Positions 9,026 through 18,189 are shown, numbered from the stretch's first letter. The stretch: 64,000 nucleotides of DNA from Flavobacterium johnsoniae UW101 (GCF_000016645.1 NC_009441.1:2852001-2916000); one strand, 5' to 3'. The notes: generated from the letters alone by a model not told the origin. Made by a program: numbers and translations.

Positions 9026-10903
9026 CTAATCATTAAAAGGGCGAACCTGTTTAATGTATAAATCCCGATTTTCTCCCACAATTTTAAATTCGATATCTAC
9101 AGGATGAAATAGACTTTTTCGCCAATAACGATACATCTTTTCTTCAATTTTTTTACTGACCATAAAAAGCCGGCTCATTTCTTTTCTGCTTAGCAAAGGT
9201 TCATTGTCATTTAGATTTGAGTTTGAAGTATAATCAACATCAAAATCATCATCGTTAGTTCCGGAATTAAAGTGATAAGCCACAAACTGTTCGCATATTT
9301 CACCTTTTTCCGGCTTTACAACTGAGTTTTCTCCTTTTTGAACATTTACTGTAATTCCTGGAAAATTTTGTCTGAAAATATTCTTTGTAATCACAACGCC
9401 ATTTGCCAGTTCATCTGGAAAAGAACGGTGAACCAAAACACCCATTGCAATATTCTGCTGATCGATTCCAAATAGTTCTCTTTCATTATATGAAGCTTCA
9501 TTCCAGACACTTGCCCAGACTTGTTTAATTGCTTTTTCAAATGTTTTAATACTGTCGCCTAAAATTCCGGTTTTAGAATCATATAAACCTGCCCCGTTAA
9601 AATCATCCAAATCTTCCGCATTTGTTGACGAGCGGAATCTGAAATTTTTGAATTTAGCATTTTTAAAAGCCAGATTCAGTTTAGAAATTAATTCAGGATC
9701 TACAGGTTCTTTTTTAATGGCATCGCGTATTTTTTTTAACTGCTGATTAATCCAAACCGTAGAATCTTTATTAGGAAATGCCAAAAGCTCCTTTATTAGA
9801 GGCGAAATCGATTCTTTTTGAATATGTTTTGTATAAAAATAAAACGGAATGGCATGTGCATCTTCTGGAGTTCTAAACGGAATTTCTTTAGATATCGCAA
9901 TTAAATACGACATGTTCTGCGCCTTAGATCCAATATAATTTACTCCTTTTTTTGGAATTTTAGATAAATCTACTAAATCTGTAACCGTGTTATCAATAGT
10001 GAGTTTTTTCTTTTTTGAATTCGTTTTAAGGACTATTTTTTTATCAGTTTCTTTAATAAAAAAAGTATCAGACTTGATTTTTAATTCTACTTTTTTAGAA
10101 ATTAGTTTCTTTATGTTTTCATCTTTTAAGGCCATTGTATATGCCATAATTGGAATTTTTCTGTTTTTGCCTAAAAGCACCAAATGACTTAGCGGCGTTT
10201 GGAGTTCGTTGACTATAATTCCTCTTACGTTTGGCAAAATATCCGGCGTTCCGTCTAAAACAACAATTTCATCCGGATTAGGTTTTACTTTTTCTAAATC
10301 CTTGATTTTGTATTGTCTTAAAATACCAATATTGGTTCCGGAAACGACTTCCTGATATTGTATTTCATTAAAAATATAATCTGATTTTACACAAGGTATT
10401 TTAAACTGTTCCAAACGAAACCATTCCATTTGTTCTGGATTATTGAGATAAAACTTTAGGTTTTCGCCAATAAAAGTTGATTTTTTAACCAGATTGAAAA
10501 ATCGTTCTATAAGTTCAACAGGCATGTGATCTGAAGCTGCCAATTCAAAAATCCATTTATCAGTTCCTTTAATATGATTTAGATTTCCAAGTAAAAAATC
10601 GCGGTTTTTTTGAGTATTGCTGTAATTATCATTATTAAAAACTTCTAAATCCTGATTGTAATGCAGATAATTAATTACGAAATCATAATGAAGTGGAATT
10701 AAGGTGCTGTTGAAATAATACATTTTCTGTTTTCGTAAATCGTAAATTACTTTTACAGATACGATATTCGAGAATTTATCAGACAAAGGTTTTCCTCTAA
10801 ATGCCTTATATGCTTCGTAATTTTCTAATGATGAAGAATATCTCTGCGCACTTAAAGACATAAAAATGAGAAAGAAAAACAAGCTGTAAATGTATTTTTT
10901 CAT
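9026..10903 (-). CDS. secreted PEP-synthase/glucan-dikinase-like protein
   Basis: The 625-residue protein begins with a signal peptide (MKKYIYSLFFFLIFMSLSAQ). Around residues 225-260 it has TPLSHLVLLGKNRKIPIM, which resembles the swivelling phosphohistidine domain, with H240 as the candidate phospho-acceptor. From about residue 310 to the end it matches the ATP-grasp domain of pyruvate phosphate dikinase, including FRFRSSTNAEDLDDFNGAGL near 421-440 and a C-terminal DIEF...LYIKQVRPF. The order, phosphohistidine before ATP-binding, is that of glucan water dikinases, opposite to PEP synthase. The C-terminal PEP/pyruvate TIM barrel is absent. A secreted ATP-dependent enzyme is odd; function is unproven. 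Confidence 0.75.
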   Translation of the reverse strand: MKKYIYSLFFFLIFMSLSAQRYSSSLENYEAYKAFRGKPLSDKFSNIVSVKVIYDLRKQKMYYFNSTLIPLHYDFVINYLHYNQDLEVFNNDNYSNTQKNRDFLLGNLNHIKGTDKWIFELAASDHMPVELIERFFNLVKKSTFIGENLKFYLNNPEQMEWFRLEQFKIPCVKSDYIFNEIQYQEVVSGTNIGILRQYKIKDLEKVKPNPDEIVVLDGTPDILPNVRGIIVNELQTPLSHLVLLGKNRKIPIMAYTMALKDENIKKLISKKVELKIKSDTFFIKETDKKIVLKTNSKKKKLTIDNTVTDLVDLSKIPKKGVNYIGSKAQNMSYLIAISKEIPFRTPEDAHAIPFYFYTKHIQKESISPLIKELLAFPNKDSTVWINQQLKKIRDAIKKEPVDPELISKLNLAFKNAKFKNFRFRSSTNAEDLDDFNGAGLYDSKTGILGDSIKTFEKAIKQVWASVWNEASYNERELFGIDQQNIAMGVLVHRSFPDELANGVVITKNIFRQNFPGITVNVQKGENSVVKPEKGEICEQFVAYHFNSGTNDDDFDVDYTSNSNLNDNEPLLSRKEMSRLFMVSKKIEEKMYRYWRKSLFHPVDIEFKIVGENRDLYIKQVRPFND

Positions 10904-11008
10904 GACAATTTTATTGAATATTAAAAGTAAGTATTTAAACCATAAGTTTTATCTACCACCGGATTATATAAACCAATCAAAACCATTACGATTTTCTAAA
11001 ATATGGCG

Positions 11009-11016
11009 TATCTTTG
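11009..11016 (+). promoter_or_regulatory. -7 box (TATCTTTG) of mnmA
   Basis: TATCTTTG matches TAnnTTTG, 27 bases before the ATG. The TTG inside this box opens the longest possible reading frame, so that longer start is not real. Confidence 0.6.
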
Positions 11017-11043
11017 CACCCTTGTAAAAATAAATATTTTAAA

Positions 11044-12231
11044 ATGAAACGAGTAGTAGTTGGTCTTTCTGGTGGAGTAGATTCTAGTGTTGCAGCTTAT
11101 TTATTGCAGCAGCAAGGATACGAAGTTATTGGCCTTTTTATGAAGAACTGGCACGATGATTCGGTTACTATTTCTAACGAATGTCCTTGGTTAGAAGATA
11201 GTAACGATGCTTTATTGGTTGCAGAAAAACTTGGAATACCGTTTCAGACAGTTGATTTAAGTGAAGAATACAAAGAAAAAATCGTTGATTATATGTTCAA
11301 CGAATACGAAAAAGGAAGAACTCCAAATCCTGACGTGCTTTGTAACCGCGAAATCAAATTTGATGTTTTTATGAAAATTGCTCTAAGTCTTGGAGCTGAT
11401 TATGTTGCGACTGGTCATTACTGCCAGAAAAGCGAAATTGAAGTTGACGGAAAAACGGTTTATCAATTAATTGCCGGAAATGATGTTAACAAAGATCAGT
11501 CGTATTTTTTATGCCAGTTATCTCAGGAACAATTATCAAAAGCATTGTTTCCAATTGGGGCTTTGACAAAACCAGAAGTTCGCGAAATTGCAGCCGAAAT
11601 GGAATTGGTTACTGCCGAAAAGAAAGATTCGCAAGGACTTTGCTTTATTGGAAAAGTGCGTTTACCTGAATTTTTACAGCAAAAATTACAGCCAAAAGAA
11701 GGTACAATTGTTCAGATTGATAAAAATGATCCTATATACAATGTTGAAAAGCAAGCTGGATTGTCTTTAGAAGAAGAATTAAAAATCGAATCTCAAAAAC
11801 TGAACTACCGTCCGGAAATGGGTAAAGTTATGGGTAAACATCAGGGAGCACATTATTTTACTGTTGGACAAAGAAAAGGATTGAATGTTGGAGGTACTAC
11901 AGACCCATTATTTGTAATTGCTACTGATGTTGATACCAATACAATTTATACTGGTTTAACGAGTAATCATCCTGGGTTGTTTAAAAAAGCTTTATTTGTT
12001 GGCAATTCTGAAGTACACTGGGTTCGTGAAGATTTGAAACTGAAAGAAGGCGAACAGATGGAAGTAATGGCGAGAATTCGTTATCGTCAGCCATTGCAAA
12101 AAGCAACTTTACATCAGTTTGCAAACGGAATGTATGTTCATTTTGATGAGCCTCAGTCTGCTATTACAGAAGGACAATTTGTTGCCTGGTATTTAGAAAA
12201 TGAATTAGTTGGTTCGGGAGTAATTTCTTAG
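11044..12231 (+). CDS. mnmA: tRNA-specific 2-thiouridylase MnmA
   Basis: The 395-residue enzyme puts the sulfur on position 2 of the wobble uridine of Lys, Glu and Gln tRNAs, using ATP to adenylate the base. The N-terminal PP-loop GLSGGVDSS (residues 7-15) binds ATP. The catalytic pair is Cys100 (LCNREIKF) and Cys200 (GLCFIGKV), and ATGHYC and [10 protein letters not shown] are typical motifs. I chose the ATG at 11044 ([11 protein letters not shown]) because an upstream TTG at 11014 lies inside the promoter box. The subtilase gene follows after 41 bases. Confidence 0.96.
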   Translation: MKRVVVGLSGGVDSSVAAYLLQQQGYEVIGLFMKNWHDDSVTISNECPWLEDSNDALLVAEKLGIPFQTVDLSEEYKEKIVDYMFNEYEKGRTPNPDVLCNREIKFDVFMKIALSLGADYVATGHYCQKSEIEVDGKTVYQLIAGNDVNKDQSYFLCQLSQEQLSKALFPIGALTKPEVREIAAEMELVTAEKKDSQGLCFIGKVRLPEFLQQKLQPKEGTIVQIDKNDPIYNVEKQAGLSLEEELKIESQKLNYRPEMGKVMGKHQGAHYFTVGQRKGLNVGGTTDPLFVIATDVDTNTIYTGLTSNHPGLFKKALFVGNSEVHWVREDLKLKEGEQMEVMARIRYRQPLQKATLHQFANGMYVHFDEPQSAITEGQFVAWYLENELVGSGVIS

Positions 12232-12272
12232 CTTTATACTTTCTTAGGAAGAAATTCCATAAAAAGTATACT

Positions 12273-13874
12273 ATGAGATATAACTTTACTTTTCTTTTAT
12301 TCTTCGTTTCGTTTGCCATTTTTGCGCAGGAAGAAGCGTGGGTTTATTTTAATGCAAAACCCAATGCTCAGGCATTCTTTAGTAATCCTTTATCAGAACT
12401 ATCGCAAAGAGCTTTAGACCGAAGAACAAATCAAAATATAGTTTTAGATTTAACAGATGCACCGTTAGAAGCTTCATTTGTAAATCAAATTAAATCTAGT
12501 ACAGGAATAACGTTGATGGCACAGTCTAAATGGCTTAATGCACTTCACATTCGCGGTACACAAACTAATATCAATGCTTTAAAAGGATTGTCTTTTGTAG
12601 CAAAAGTTGAGTTTGCTGATAAAAGTTTAAATACTACTGGAAAAAAAGTCTCAGTAGCAAAAACAAGTCAAACACTTGATAAGTTAAAAACTACTGTTGA
12701 TTATTCGTATGGTAATTCTGCCAATCAAATTCAGATGTTAAACGGTCAGGTTCTGCATCAGCAGAATTTTACCGGAGAAGGAAAAATTATAGCCGTTTTA
12801 GATGCTGGATTTCCAGGTGTAAATACAGCCCAGCCTTTTGAAAATCTTAGAAATAACAACCGAATTCTGGGAGGTTACGACTTCACCACCCGAAATGACA
12901 ATTTTTACACGGGAGACGATCACGGAACTTTAGTACTTTCAACTATGGGAGGTTATAAAGAAAATGCCTTGGTTGGAACAGCTCCAAATGCATCATATTA
13001 TCTTTTTATTACCGAAATCGATGCTGTAGAAAATCCTGTAGAAGAATCTTTATGGGTTGAAGCTGCCGAAAGAGCTGATGCTTTGGGAGTTGATATAATA
13101 ACTACTTCATTAGGATATTTTGGTGACCGCACAGAGCCGAGATATAATCATACCTACAGCGATATGAACGGAATAACAACTTTTATTTCGCGAGGCGCTG
13201 AAATAGCTTTTAGTAAAGGAATATTGGTTTTAGCTTCTGCCGGAAATGAAGGAAATACGACAGAAAAACATGTTGGTTCTCCAGCCGATGCTGTTTCAGT
13301 TCTGGCAATTGGTGCGGTTACAGCTTCTAAAGTAAAATCGAGTTTCAGTTCGATTGGGCCAAGTTATGATAACAGAATAAAGCCGGATGTAATGGCACAG
13401 GGATCTGCGGCGACAGTAGCTAATGCAAACGGAAGTATAGGAACTGCCGATGGAACTTCTTTTTCATGTCCAATTATAGCAGGAATGGCAGCTTCTTTAT
13501 GGCAGGCTTTTCCAACTAAAACCAATAAAGAAATCAGACAAATGATTTTGGCTTCTGCCGACAGATATACTACTCCTGATACTAGTTATGGATATGGAAT
13601 ACCAAATTTTGGTTCTACTTTAGGAACTCAAACTTTCCTGTCAACTTCAGATTTTTTGGTTTATCCAAATCCAACAAAATCAAATATCTCATTTTTGTTT
13701 GATAACGAAACCGCTTCTGTTTCTATCTATTCGTTATTAGGACAAAAGCTGATTGAAAAACAAATCACAAATCAAAATCCGGTACTTTCTGTAGAAGGTT
13801 TAACAAACGGACTTTATTTTTATACTTTCGATGCGGGAAGCTTACATAAAACAGGAAAAATAATAAAACAATAA
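12273..13874 (+). CDS. S8 subtilisin-like peptidase with type IX secretion sorting domain
   Basis: The 533-residue protein has a signal peptide (MRYNFTFLLFFVSFAIFAQ), a propeptide-like region, then a subtilase domain. The catalytic triad is visible as Asp177 in VLDAGFPG, His217 in GDDHGT and Ser396 in DGTSFSCP, with the oxyanion Asn325 in ASAGNEGN. The last 70 residues (FLVYPNPTKSNISF to the end) are a type A sorting domain used by the type IX secretion system to export and anchor proteins at the outer surface. It is therefore an extracellular or surface protease. The next gene starts 8 bases later, suggesting co-transcription. Confidence 0.92.
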   Translation: MRYNFTFLLFFVSFAIFAQEEAWVYFNAKPNAQAFFSNPLSELSQRALDRRTNQNIVLDLTDAPLEASFVNQIKSSTGITLMAQSKWLNALHIRGTQTNINALKGLSFVAKVEFADKSLNTTGKKVSVAKTSQTLDKLKTTVDYSYGNSANQIQMLNGQVLHQQNFTGEGKIIAVLDAGFPGVNTAQPFENLRNNNRILGGYDFTTRNDNFYTGDDHGTLVLSTMGGYKENALVGTAPNASYYLFITEIDAVENPVEESLWVEAAERADALGVDIITTSLGYFGDRTEPRYNHTYSDMNGITTFISRGAEIAFSKGILVLASAGNEGNTTEKHVGSPADAVSVLAIGAVTASKVKSSFSSIGPSYDNRIKPDVMAQGSAATVANANGSIGTADGTSFSCPIIAGMAASLWQAFPTKTNKEIRQMILASADRYTTPDTSYGYGIPNFGSTLGTQTFLSTSDFLVYPNPTKSNISFLFDNETASVSIYSLLGQKLIEKQITNQNPVLSVEGLTNGLYFYTFDAGSLHKTGKIIKQ

Positions 13875-13882
13875 TAGTTTTA

Positions 13883-14827
13883 ATGAATAGAATTACAACG
13901 CTTTTTAATATAAAATATCCAATTATTCAAGGTGGCATGATTTGGAATAGCGGTTATAAATTAGCATCGGCAGTGAGTAATGCTGGCGGGTTAGGTTTAA
14001 TTGGCGCAGGATCGATGTATCCTGATGTTTTGAGAGAACATATTCAGAAATGTAAAAAAGCGACTGATAAGCCGTTTGGAGTTAATATTCCGATGTTATA
14101 TCCTAATATTGAAGAGATCATGAATATCGTGATTGAAGAAGGCGTTAAAATCGTTTTTACTTCGGCAGGAAATCCAAAAACATGGACTTCATTTTTAAAA
14201 GAAAAAGGAATAACAGTAGTACATGTAGTCAGCAGCAGTGTTTTTGCCTTAAAAGCACAAGAAGCTGGCGTAGATGCTATTGTGGCCGAAGGTTTCGAAG
14301 CGGGCGGACATAACGGACGCGATGAAACTACTACTGTTACTTTGATTCCGATGGTAAAGGAAAAAATCCAAATTCCAATTATTGCTGCCGGCGGAATTGC
14401 AACCGGAAGGGGAATGCTTGCTGCAATGGTTTTAGGTGCCGATGGTGTTCAGGTTGGAAGCCGTTTTGCAGCATCGATAGAATCATCTGCCCACAATAAT
14501 TTTAAACAAACGATAGTTAATATAAAAGAAGGAGATACTCAATTGACTTTAAAAGAATTAGCTCCGGTTCGATTGGTTAAAAATAAGTTTTATAATGATG
14601 TTCAGGCTTTATATGAAAAATGTCCTTCTAAAGAAGATTTGATTGAATTATTAGGAAGAGCCAGAGCCAAAAAAGGAATGTTTGAAGGTGATTTGGAAGA
14701 AGGCGAACTCGAAATAGGACAAATCGCCGGACTGATTCATGAAATTTTACCTGTCGAACAAATTGTTCAAGAAATGATAGCCGATTTTAAAGCTGCTCGC
14801 GAAGAAAAAGCTACATTTGATTTTTAA
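13883..14827 (+). CDS. nitronate monooxygenase / 2-nitropropane dioxygenase family flavoprotein
   Basis: A 314-residue TIM-barrel flavoprotein. It starts with YPIIQGGMIW, continues with SNAGGLGLIGAG, and carries EAGGHNGRDETTT with the conserved His143 of the family, followed by the FMN phosphate-binding IAAGGIATGRGM and GADGVQVGSRF. Relatives oxidise nitronates or act as the FabK enoyl-ACP reductase, and sequence alone does not tell which. It is cytoplasmic, with no signal peptide. It follows the subtilase by 8 bases, and a small secreted-protein gene starts 19 bases after its stop. Confidence 0.88.
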   Translation: MNRITTLFNIKYPIIQGGMIWNSGYKLASAVSNAGGLGLIGAGSMYPDVLREHIQKCKKATDKPFGVNIPMLYPNIEEIMNIVIEEGVKIVFTSAGNPKTWTSFLKEKGITVVHVVSSSVFALKAQEAGVDAIVAEGFEAGGHNGRDETTTVTLIPMVKEKIQIPIIAAGGIATGRGMLAAMVLGADGVQVGSRFAASIESSAHNNFKQTIVNIKEGDTQLTLKELAPVRLVKNKFYNDVQALYEKCPSKEDLIELLGRARAKKGMFEGDLEEGELEIGQIAGLIHEILPVEQIVQEMIADFKAAREEKATFDF

Positions 14828-14846
14828 TTATCCGCAAGAAAAATTT

Positions 14847-15257
14847 ATGAATTCTATTCGCACTTATATAATTATATTGTTTTTAACTTTTGGACTGCAG
14901 CAAGTTCAAAGCCAATCCTATCATTTTAAAACTTCGGGTTTCAGCGTACTGCAAAAAAATGAGAGAGGGAAATGGGGCGAATGGTCGAACCTTGACTTGG
15001 TAAATCTTTCGGTTGTGTTAGATACAGATAAACACCGTATTGTTGTGTACTCTCAGGAAATCCAGCTTTTTAATATTTTGGATTATATAGAAAGAGAAGA
15101 AAACGATACTGATATTGTGTATTCTTTCTTGTGTAAAGATAACGACGGAAAAGAATGTAAACTTTCAATCATTACCAGAAAAAAACAGGATTTCCGTAAA
15201 CAGCTCTATATCAATTACGATGACCATATTATCGTTTATAATATTTTTACGGTTTAA
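14847..15257 (+). CDS. small secreted protein of unknown function
   Basis: A 136-residue protein with a clear signal peptide (MNSIRTYIIILFLTFGLQQVQSQ). The mature part is polar, with IVVYSQEIQLFNI and a lysine/aspartate-rich tail ending in a YDDHIIVYNIFTV strand. I do not recognise a family. The frame opens earlier with a TTG inside the end of the preceding gene, but the signal peptide begins at the ATG at 14847, so that start was chosen. It is probably the last gene of a three-gene unit with the subtilase and flavoprotein genes. Confidence 0.7.
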   Translation: MNSIRTYIIILFLTFGLQQVQSQSYHFKTSGFSVLQKNERGKWGEWSNLDLVNLSVVLDTDKHRIVVYSQEIQLFNILDYIEREENDTDIVYSFLCKDNDGKECKLSIITRKKQDFRKQLYINYDDHIIVYNIFTV

Positions 15258-15259
15258 AA

Positions 15260-15334
15260 TAAGCTTCTAAGATACTAAGTACTTTGGATTTAATAATAAA
15301 AAAAACTTAGTAACTTAGTATCTCAGAACCTTAG
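15260..15334. repeat. CTTAGTATCT intergenic repeat, copy 1
   Basis: CTAAGATACTAAGT (from about 15268) faces ACTTAGTAACTTAGTATCT on the other side of an A-run, giving an imperfect inverted repeat between two converging genes. CTTAGTATCTCAGAACCTT (15314-15332) recurs at 54429-54449 with two extra bases. It may serve as a bidirectional terminator. Confidence 0.5.
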
Positions 15335-15337
15335 AGT

Positions 15338-15778
15338 CTATAAAGAGTCAATTTCCTTAATAAACTCATCATATTCCAGATAAAACATTTCTAGAGCGTG
15401 CATTTTTTCGTTGAAAAAATCAAAAATTGCGTCCCAGTTATTGCGGTTGCTAAAACCAACACCAAGTTTTTCAACCCAGATTCGGCTTATGTTTTTACCA
15501 CTTTCAAGAGTATAGTTTTTTTCAAAAACCAAATCTTTAATGAATTCTTCTTCCAGAATATTCTTTAACGCTTCCAGTTTTTCGAAATAAGCATATCGTT
15601 TTTCATCGCTTCGGTGTTCAATGTCAATTAAAACCTGAGCTTTTTTATTGTCTACATAAAATTTAAAAGAGAAATCTTTTATTTTGGTATCATAAAGAAC
15701 CCATTTTCTAGGATACTTTTCTGCAAAAGCTACCCAAAATTCCCTTTTCATTCTTTGTGATTCTTCTCTGCTGTACAT
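15338..15778 (-). CDS. DUF4268 domain-containing protein
   Basis: A 146-residue soluble protein, rich in acidic and aromatic residues, matching the DUF4268 pattern (REFWVAFAEKYPRKWVLYDTKI, then RSDEKRYAYFEKLEALKNILEEEF). In other bacteria this domain is attached to restriction-like or DUF proteins, but here it is free-standing and conserved in Flavobacterium. The fold may be nuclease-related; no catalytic residues are evident to me. It converges on the small secreted-protein gene across an inverted repeat. Confidence 0.75.
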   Translation of the reverse strand: MYSREESQRMKREFWVAFAEKYPRKWVLYDTKIKDFSFKFYVDNKKAQVLIDIEHRSDEKRYAYFEKLEALKNILEEEFIKDLVFEKNYTLESGKNISRIWVEKLGVGFSNRNNWDAIFDFFNEKMHALEMFYLEYDEFIKEIDSL

Positions 15779-15868
15779 TTTTATGGCTTTGTTTTAGAAA
15801 ACTTGTAGAACCGCATTTTCTAGAGTATATTTATATTTTAATTGAAAGTACAAAAATAAACTTTGAAT

Positions 15869-16519
15869 ATGGATTTTCAACAATTTTTACAATATGTTCC
15901 TAATTTAATTCCAGTTGAACTTCCGGCAGAAACGGCACACGCTAAAATGGCCCCTCTAGAACGCATTCAGGCGTTGAAAAACTTAGATATTAACGCAAAG
16001 AATCCGCGAATTGCTGCAGTTATGATGCTGTTTTATCCTAAAAACGAAAAAACACATCTTATTTTAATTGTCCGAAATGCTTACAACGGAGTTCATTCCT
16101 CACAAATAGCTTTTCCGGGAGGTAAATATGAAATAACAGATAGGGATTATCAGGAAACAGCTTTGCGTGAAACAAGCGAAGAAATTGGTGTTCTTCCTGA
16201 GAAAATAGAAATTATAAAGCATTTTACACCCATGTATATTCCGCCAAGTAACTTCTTGGTTCATCCATATTTGGGAATTGCAAAAGAAGAACTTTCATTT
16301 TATCCGGATGCGCGTGAAGTAGCTTCAATTATCGAACTGCCGCTGTCTGTTTTTTTAGATGATGAAATTATGATCGAAACCACATTATCAACTTCTTATG
16401 GAAATGATATTCTGGTTCCGGCATTCTATATTCAAAATCATATTGTATGGGGAGCAACAGCGATGATTTTAAGCGAACTGAGAGATGTTTTAAAAACAAC
16501 TTTTGCAGAAAATTCGTAA
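15869..16519 (+). CDS. Nudix hydrolase, CoA pyrophosphatase-like
   Basis: A 216-residue Nudix protein. SSQIAFPGGKYE followed by DYQETALRETSEEIGVLP forms the Nudix box, with the REx2SEEIG core that binds the catalytic metal. The preceding NGVHSSQIAFPGG stretch resembles the extra motif of coenzyme A diphosphatases, which split CoA into 4'-phosphopantetheine and 3',5'-ADP. Substrate is inferred from this resemblance. The frame opens with a TTG at 15863, but the ATG at 15869 is preferred. Confidence 0.85.
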   Translation: MDFQQFLQYVPNLIPVELPAETAHAKMAPLERIQALKNLDINAKNPRIAAVMMLFYPKNEKTHLILIVRNAYNGVHSSQIAFPGGKYEITDRDYQETALRETSEEIGVLPEKIEIIKHFTPMYIPPSNFLVHPYLGIAKEELSFYPDAREVASIIELPLSVFLDDEIMIETTLSTSYGNDILVPAFYIQNHIVWGATAMILSELRDVLKTTFAENS

Positions 16520-16585
16520 TAGAATAAAATTAACAATTTGATATTCATGATGATAGTGTTTTATTCTGTAAATTGTATAAAACTA

Positions 16586-16614
16586 TTGCTAAAAGAATAA
16601 TTTTTGTATGTTTG
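16586..16614 (+). promoter_or_regulatory. promoter of the acyltransferase gene
   Basis: TTG (16586-16588) and TATGTTTG (16607-16614) are 18 bases apart, close to the Bacteroidota consensus. The start codon is 32 bases after the -7 box. Confidence 0.6.
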
Positions 16615-16646
16615 CGACTTAACCAAAAATAACACAAAACAGCATT

Positions 16647-17456
16647 ATGGGATTGTTTAAACGAAATCCTTTCGGTCATATATTATTCATCAAGAAATGG
16701 TTAATCCGTATTTTGGGTGCCATGACACATAGAAGATATAGAGGTTTTAATGAATTGCAGATTGAAGGATCTGAAATTATTAAAACGCTTCCGGATACAA
16801 ATGTTTTGTTTATATCAAATCACCAAACGTATTTTGCCGATGTTGTAGCAATGTTTCATGTGTTTAACGCAAGTTTAAGCGGACGTCAAGATACTATTAA
16901 GAACATTGGTTATTTATGGCAGCCAAAAATGAATATTTATTATGTTGCTGCAAAAGAAACTATGCAGGCAGGATTACTGCCAAGAATTTTGGCTTATGTT
17001 GGGGCTATTACGGTTGAAAGAACCTGGAGATCAAAAGGAGTTGACGTTACAGAAAAACGTGATGTAAACCCAAATGATACCGAAAATATTAGAATTGCTC
17101 TTGAAGATGGCTGGGTTATTACTTTTCCGCAGGGAACAACAAAATCTTTTAAACCTGTTCGTAAAGGAACAGCGCATATCATCAAACAGCATAAACCTAT
17201 CGTAATTCCTATTGTAATTGACGGTTTCCGACGTTCTTTTGATAAAAAGGGACTTCGTATGAAAAAGAAAAATATACTTCAGTCTTTCATAATTAAAGAG
17301 CCTCTTGAAATCGATTATGAAAATGATACTATCGAACAGATCGTAGAAAAAGTAGAATACGCAATCGAACAGCACCCATCATTTTTAAAAGTTATTCCAG
17401 CCGAAGAAATAAAAGCACAGGAAGAACTTAACAAAATGAGACGCTGGGATTACTAG
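16647..17456 (+). CDS. lysophospholipid acyltransferase-like protein with altered motifs
   Basis: A 269-residue PlsC-type protein. Motif I reads NHQTYFADV, which places five residues between the catalytic His and Asp, where the family normally has four. The glutamate motif, normally FPEGTRS, reads FPQGTTKSF. VPIVIDG-type motif IV appears as IPIVIDGFRRSF. The hydrophobic N-terminal part suggests membrane association. It may acylate lysophosphatidate or another lipid such as an aminolipid or ornithine lipid; the altered motifs argue against a standard PlsC role. The gene stands alone behind its own promoter. Confidence 0.75.
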   Translation: MGLFKRNPFGHILFIKKWLIRILGAMTHRRYRGFNELQIEGSEIIKTLPDTNVLFISNHQTYFADVVAMFHVFNASLSGRQDTIKNIGYLWQPKMNIYYVAAKETMQAGLLPRILAYVGAITVERTWRSKGVDVTEKRDVNPNDTENIRIALEDGWVITFPQGTTKSFKPVRKGTAHIIKQHKPIVIPIVIDGFRRSFDKKGLRMKKKNILQSFIIKEPLEIDYENDTIEQIVEKVEYAIEQHPSFLKVIPAEEIKAQEELNKMRRWDY

Positions 17457-17467
17457 AATTTTAGGTT

Positions 17468-17556
17468 ATTTTTTTGTTTCAAGTTTCAGGTTTCAAGTTT
17501 CAAGTTGGAAAACTAGCACCTTTGAGCCTTTGTCGCTCTGAACCTTTGAACCTCAA
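17468..17556. repeat. TTTCAAG/CTTTGA-word intergenic repeat
   Basis: The stretch repeats GTTTCAAG, GTTTCAGG and CAAGTTTCAAGTT, then CCTTTGAGCCTTTG and GAACCTTTGAACCTC. It lies between converging genes. It is an internally repetitive non-coding segment of the same general style as the other short-word repeats here. Confidence 0.5.
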
Positions 17557-18189
17557 TTAAAAATCTATCTTCTTCAACTCCTTGTAATTCACATACAATC
17601 TGCGTAAAAGAGTTCCGTACAATAATCTGTAGAAACACCAGAAGACTCCAAAGAAACCTAGGATTACCAGAATTAAAATTCCAATTGTGGTAAACATTGC
17701 TTTTCCGTTTACGGCTAATTTTTCTCTTAAAAAAGCCATGTCAGGATTGTAGACAAAAGCGATAAAAAAGCTTAAAATAGACGTAACCACAATCATTCCT
17801 AAGTTGTACCACACATAATACTGAACCGTTTTTCTGGTTCTTAAAATAGCGCTCATTAAAGATTTTGTAGCAACAGTTGTAGAAATCGTAGTATAATTTT
17901 TGTAGAAAATAAAAACAAAAATTAATCCCACCAGATAATTCAAATAAGTTAAATATTCAAGGGTAACAACAATCTCAGGATGATTTATTTTTCTTAAAAC
18001 ATCATCTGTATTGATAAACAAATTTGAGAAAGTCCAAAATGAAATTTCCAGAATACTAATAATCAAAATCCATTTTACAATAGAAGATGATTTTTTGTGA
18101 ATCATTCTGTAGATTTCTGTTTCAGAAATTTGTTGAAAAGAATCAGAGTTCTTTTTCCAGTCTTTTTTTAATAAATCCAGTTCTTTCAT
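17557..18189 (-). CDS. membrane protein paired with an ECF sigma factor
   Basis: A 210-residue protein with a cytosolic N-terminal 38 residues (MKELDLLKKDWKKNSDSFQ...) followed by four predicted membrane helices. It starts 8 bases after the sigma-factor gene, so the two are surely one operon. That position is where anti-sigma factors sit, but no zinc-binding HxxxCxxC motif or FecR domain is visible. It could still restrain the sigma factor through its N-terminal segment. I do not recognise a named family. Confidence 0.7.
   Translation of the reverse strand: MKELDLLKKDWKKNSDSFQQISETEIYRMIHKKSSSIVKWILIISILEISFWTFSNLFINTDDVLRKINHPEIVVTLEYLTYLNYLVGLIFVFIFYKNYTTISTTVATKSLMSAILRTRKTVQYYVWYNLGMIVVTSILSFFIAFVYNPDMAFLREKLAVNGKAMFTTIGILILVILGFFGVFWCFYRLLYGTLLRRLYVNYKELKKIDF

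Noticed and set aside
11014..11043. Ten-codon N-terminal extension of mnmA from a TTG
   Set aside because: The TTG is part of the TATCTTTG promoter box and the extension [10 protein letters not shown] is not typical of MnmA.
17031..17375. 114-codon frame antisense to the acyltransferase gene
   Set aside because: It overlaps fully with a gene that has recognisable motifs and shows only Phe/Ile/Asn-rich sequence.
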